This document shows positions 61,441 to 61,650 of a stretch of 61,650 bases of DNA, piece after piece; the stretch's first letter is position 1, and every line of letters starts with the position of its first letter. The stretch comes from Gorillibacterium massiliense (GTDB taxonomy: Bacteria; Bacillota; Bacilli; Paenibacillales; NBRC-103111). A program made the position numbers and the translations under genes. Below the pieces are notes generated by a model, which saw nothing but the letters and a program-made list of their open reading frames with translations, did no database searches and was not told where the DNA came from. Location of the stretch: assembly GCF_000455485.1 (NCBI RefSeq), contig NZ_CBQR020000140.1, forward strand, positions 1 to 61,650. The letters are read 5' to 3'.

Positions 61441-61650
61441 TATAAGAAAACCCTCAGTTCGACTGGGGGTTCAGGAAAGCTTATAGCGATGAGTAGAAAA
61501 TCCTTTGAAATTGATCATGAAGTGAATGCCGGTCTACCAACAGCGGATATGAAATCTATGGAGAATAAAGGATGGATAAGAGTGGTCTCAAATAAGTGCC
61601 ATTAAACCGAGCAGGAAGCGAAGGGCGGTGGATGAATACCTGCAAACATA
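61441..61650. other. Terminal region with hairpin and possible gene starts
   Basis: AACCCTCAGT-TCG-ACTGGGGGTT (about 61448-61471) forms a near-perfect hairpin. A 38-codon frame starts at ATG 61489 (MSRKSFEIDHEVNAG) but has no good ribosome site, so its reality is doubtful. At the edge, ATG 61632 behind AAGGGCGG may begin another gene (MNTCKH, cut off). Confidence 0.4.

Noticed and set aside
1-61650. tRNA, rRNA, CRISPR arrays, prophage or riboswitches
   Set aside because: No cloverleaf, regularly spaced repeat array, phage structural genes or recognisable riboswitch core noticed on either strand.

Overview
The window looks like chromosomal DNA of a spore-forming, low-to-mid GC Bacillota, most likely Paenibacillus or a close relative. 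This rests on Gram-positive ribosome binding sites (AAGGAGG type), LplABC-type sugar transport beside a membrane AraC regulator, a YjcZ-like small sporulation peptide, Firmicutes-type CarD and DUF2935/DUF1259 proteins, and a yjlC-ndh pair behind a Rex-like operator. I see no rRNA, tRNA, CRISPR array, complete insertion sequence or prophage. Most of the window is ordinary accessory chromosome in short operons, many closed by clean intrinsic terminators.

Layout. 1-1.9 kb: start of a secreted repeat-rich surface protein (Ig-like plus DUF11 repeats), minus strand. 2.5-16.5 kb: a GC-rich carbohydrate island. It holds an AraC regulator, GH3 with PA14, GH95 fucosidase and an S15/CocE hydrolase on the plus strand, facing an LplB-LplC-solute-binding-lipoprotein operon with a dCache/AraC membrane regulator on the minus strand. 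The enzymes lack signal peptides, so imported fucosylated oligosaccharides degraded inside the cell is the natural reading. 17-22.7 kb: housekeeping (DUF423, M23 peptidase with Asp-boxes, CarD-like factor, MscL, secreted phosphoesterase).

22.7-26.5 kb: an XRE-cupin regulator divergent from an operon of esterase, class III extradiol dioxygenase, atypical SDR, thioredoxin and a small protein, with a promoter and 20-bp palindrome between them; this resembles aromatic or quinone detoxification. 26.5-33.6 kb: DUF2935 protein, two tandem single-domain DUF1259 (LppY/LpqO) paralogues (a decayed fragment of the same family lies 7 kb upstream at 21.1 kb), VOC protein, SDR, adenosine-deaminase-like hydrolase and ahpCF. 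33.7-40.4 kb: SGNH esterase, TetR with an 11-bp inverted-repeat operator before a KstD-like flavoprotein and a CoxG-like SRPBCC protein, then an alpha/beta hydrolase coupled to a DUF1684 protein.

40.5-50 kb: a complete peptide-type ABC transporter (A-D-F-B-C), an unknown protein, an Rpn-type nuclease, and a second permease pair with no binding protein or ATPase. 50-56 kb: a coiled-coil membrane protein overlapping a phosphodiester glycosidase, a 32-residue YjcZ-like peptide, Rrf2 regulator, nitroreductase and a GH94 phosphorylase whose 5' end carries an in-frame stop. 56-61.6 kb: an LCP-family protein with an N-terminal zinc ribbon and DUF2628 region, a GT2-PlsY pair, and yjlC-ndh.

No single locus is provably a new system. 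The best candidates for novelty are the XRE-cupin detoxification operon, the zinc-ribbon/DUF2628/LCP fusion, the tandem DUF1259 genes with their remnant, and the orphan permease pair. Functions are assigned from motif recognition only; no database search was run.
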